NCBI GenBank assembly: GCA_900546105.1
Contig: URBP01000105.1
Coordinates: 1-5,760, forward strand
DNA length: 5,760 bases
Direction of reading: 5' to 3'
Source of the DNA: an uncultured Collinsella sp.
GTDB taxonomy: Bacteria; Actinomycetota; Coriobacteriia; Coriobacteriales; Coriobacteriaceae
Part shown: piece after piece, positions 5,706-5,760 of the stretch
Layout of the letters: each line of letters opens with the position of its first letter
Position numbering within the stretch: the first letter of the stretch is position 1
Position numbers and translations under genes: made by a program
Notes under the pieces: generated by a model
What the model was told of the DNA's origin: nothing
Databases searched by the model: none
The model's input: the letters and a program-made list of their open reading frames with translations, nothing else

Positions 5706-5760
5706 TTAGTAGTTCATCTGGTGGTAGTAGCGACGCGTGGTGAGCGGGTGGTTGCGGACG
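5706..5760 (-). CDS. C-terminal end of an upstream operon gene, possibly a SIS-domain sugar isomerase/deglycase (partial)
   Basis: Only the last 17 codons are in the window, ending VRNHPLTTRRYYHQMNY before TAA at 5708-5706. This frame is chosen because it stops cleanly 81 bases before EIIC and reads as a natural C terminus. The neighbouring frames either stop early in an unnatural peptide or run on into EIIC out of frame. The HPLxxRRY...Y ending resembles, from memory, C termini of SIS-domain sugar-phosphate isomerases and fructosamine-6-phosphate deglycases that accompany mannose-family PTS genes. It does not resemble an EIIB tail. With so few residues the family assignment is tentative, while the presence of a gene end is fairly secure. 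Confidence 0.45.
   Translation of the reverse strand, partial: VRNHPLTTRRYYHQMNY

Overview
The window looks like a chromosomal segment of a moderately GC-rich, Gram-positive-type gut bacterium. A Coriobacteriia member such as Collinsella or a relative is my best guess. This rests on the mannose-family PTS genes, the purine-rich Shine-Dalgarno sites and the codon bias toward G/C; nothing in the window proves the genus. No rRNA, tRNA, CRISPR array, transposase or phage gene is visible.

Layout, left to right. (1) 1-613, plus strand: the 3' part of an unrecognised protein with two CxxC pairs. (2) 652-1502, minus strand: two overlapping ORFs in different frames, 933-1502 and 652-1008. They read best as one gene broken by a one-base frameshift, the second part ending in a four-cysteine zinc ribbon. 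(3) 1514-2005, plus strand: a 163-residue hypothetical protein with a strong ribosome binding site. Its start codon lies only 11 bases from the start of the divergent gene. (4) 2006-2105: a convergent intergenic gap holding a nested stem-loop. (5) 2106-3572, minus strand: an AlbA_2 (Schlafen-like) / GHKL-like ATP-binding protein with a C-terminal winged helix, a putative transcriptional regulator. (6) 3573-3923: an AT-rich non-coding stretch carrying two copies of a three-repeat array (consensus TTATCTCTCRT, spacings 13 and 18 in both) plus inverted copies. This is the most notable feature of the window. (7) 3924-5760, minus strand: the end of a sugar PTS operon. In transcription order it has the last 17 codons of an upstream gene (possibly a SIS-domain sugar isomerase or deglycase), a strong 13-bp hairpin, EIIC, EIID (overlapping by one base, TAATG) and a clear intrinsic terminator.

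How the parts may work together. EIIC and EIID form the membrane part of a mannose/fructose/sorbose-family permease that imports and phosphorylates a sugar or sugar-amine. The EIIA and EIIB partners are not in the window. The AlbA_2 protein is downstream of the PTS terminator and so is probably a separate unit. Its own upstream region contains the repeat array, so autoregulation through its winged helix is a reasonable, untested idea. The left third appears to be accessory or decaying DNA of unknown function.
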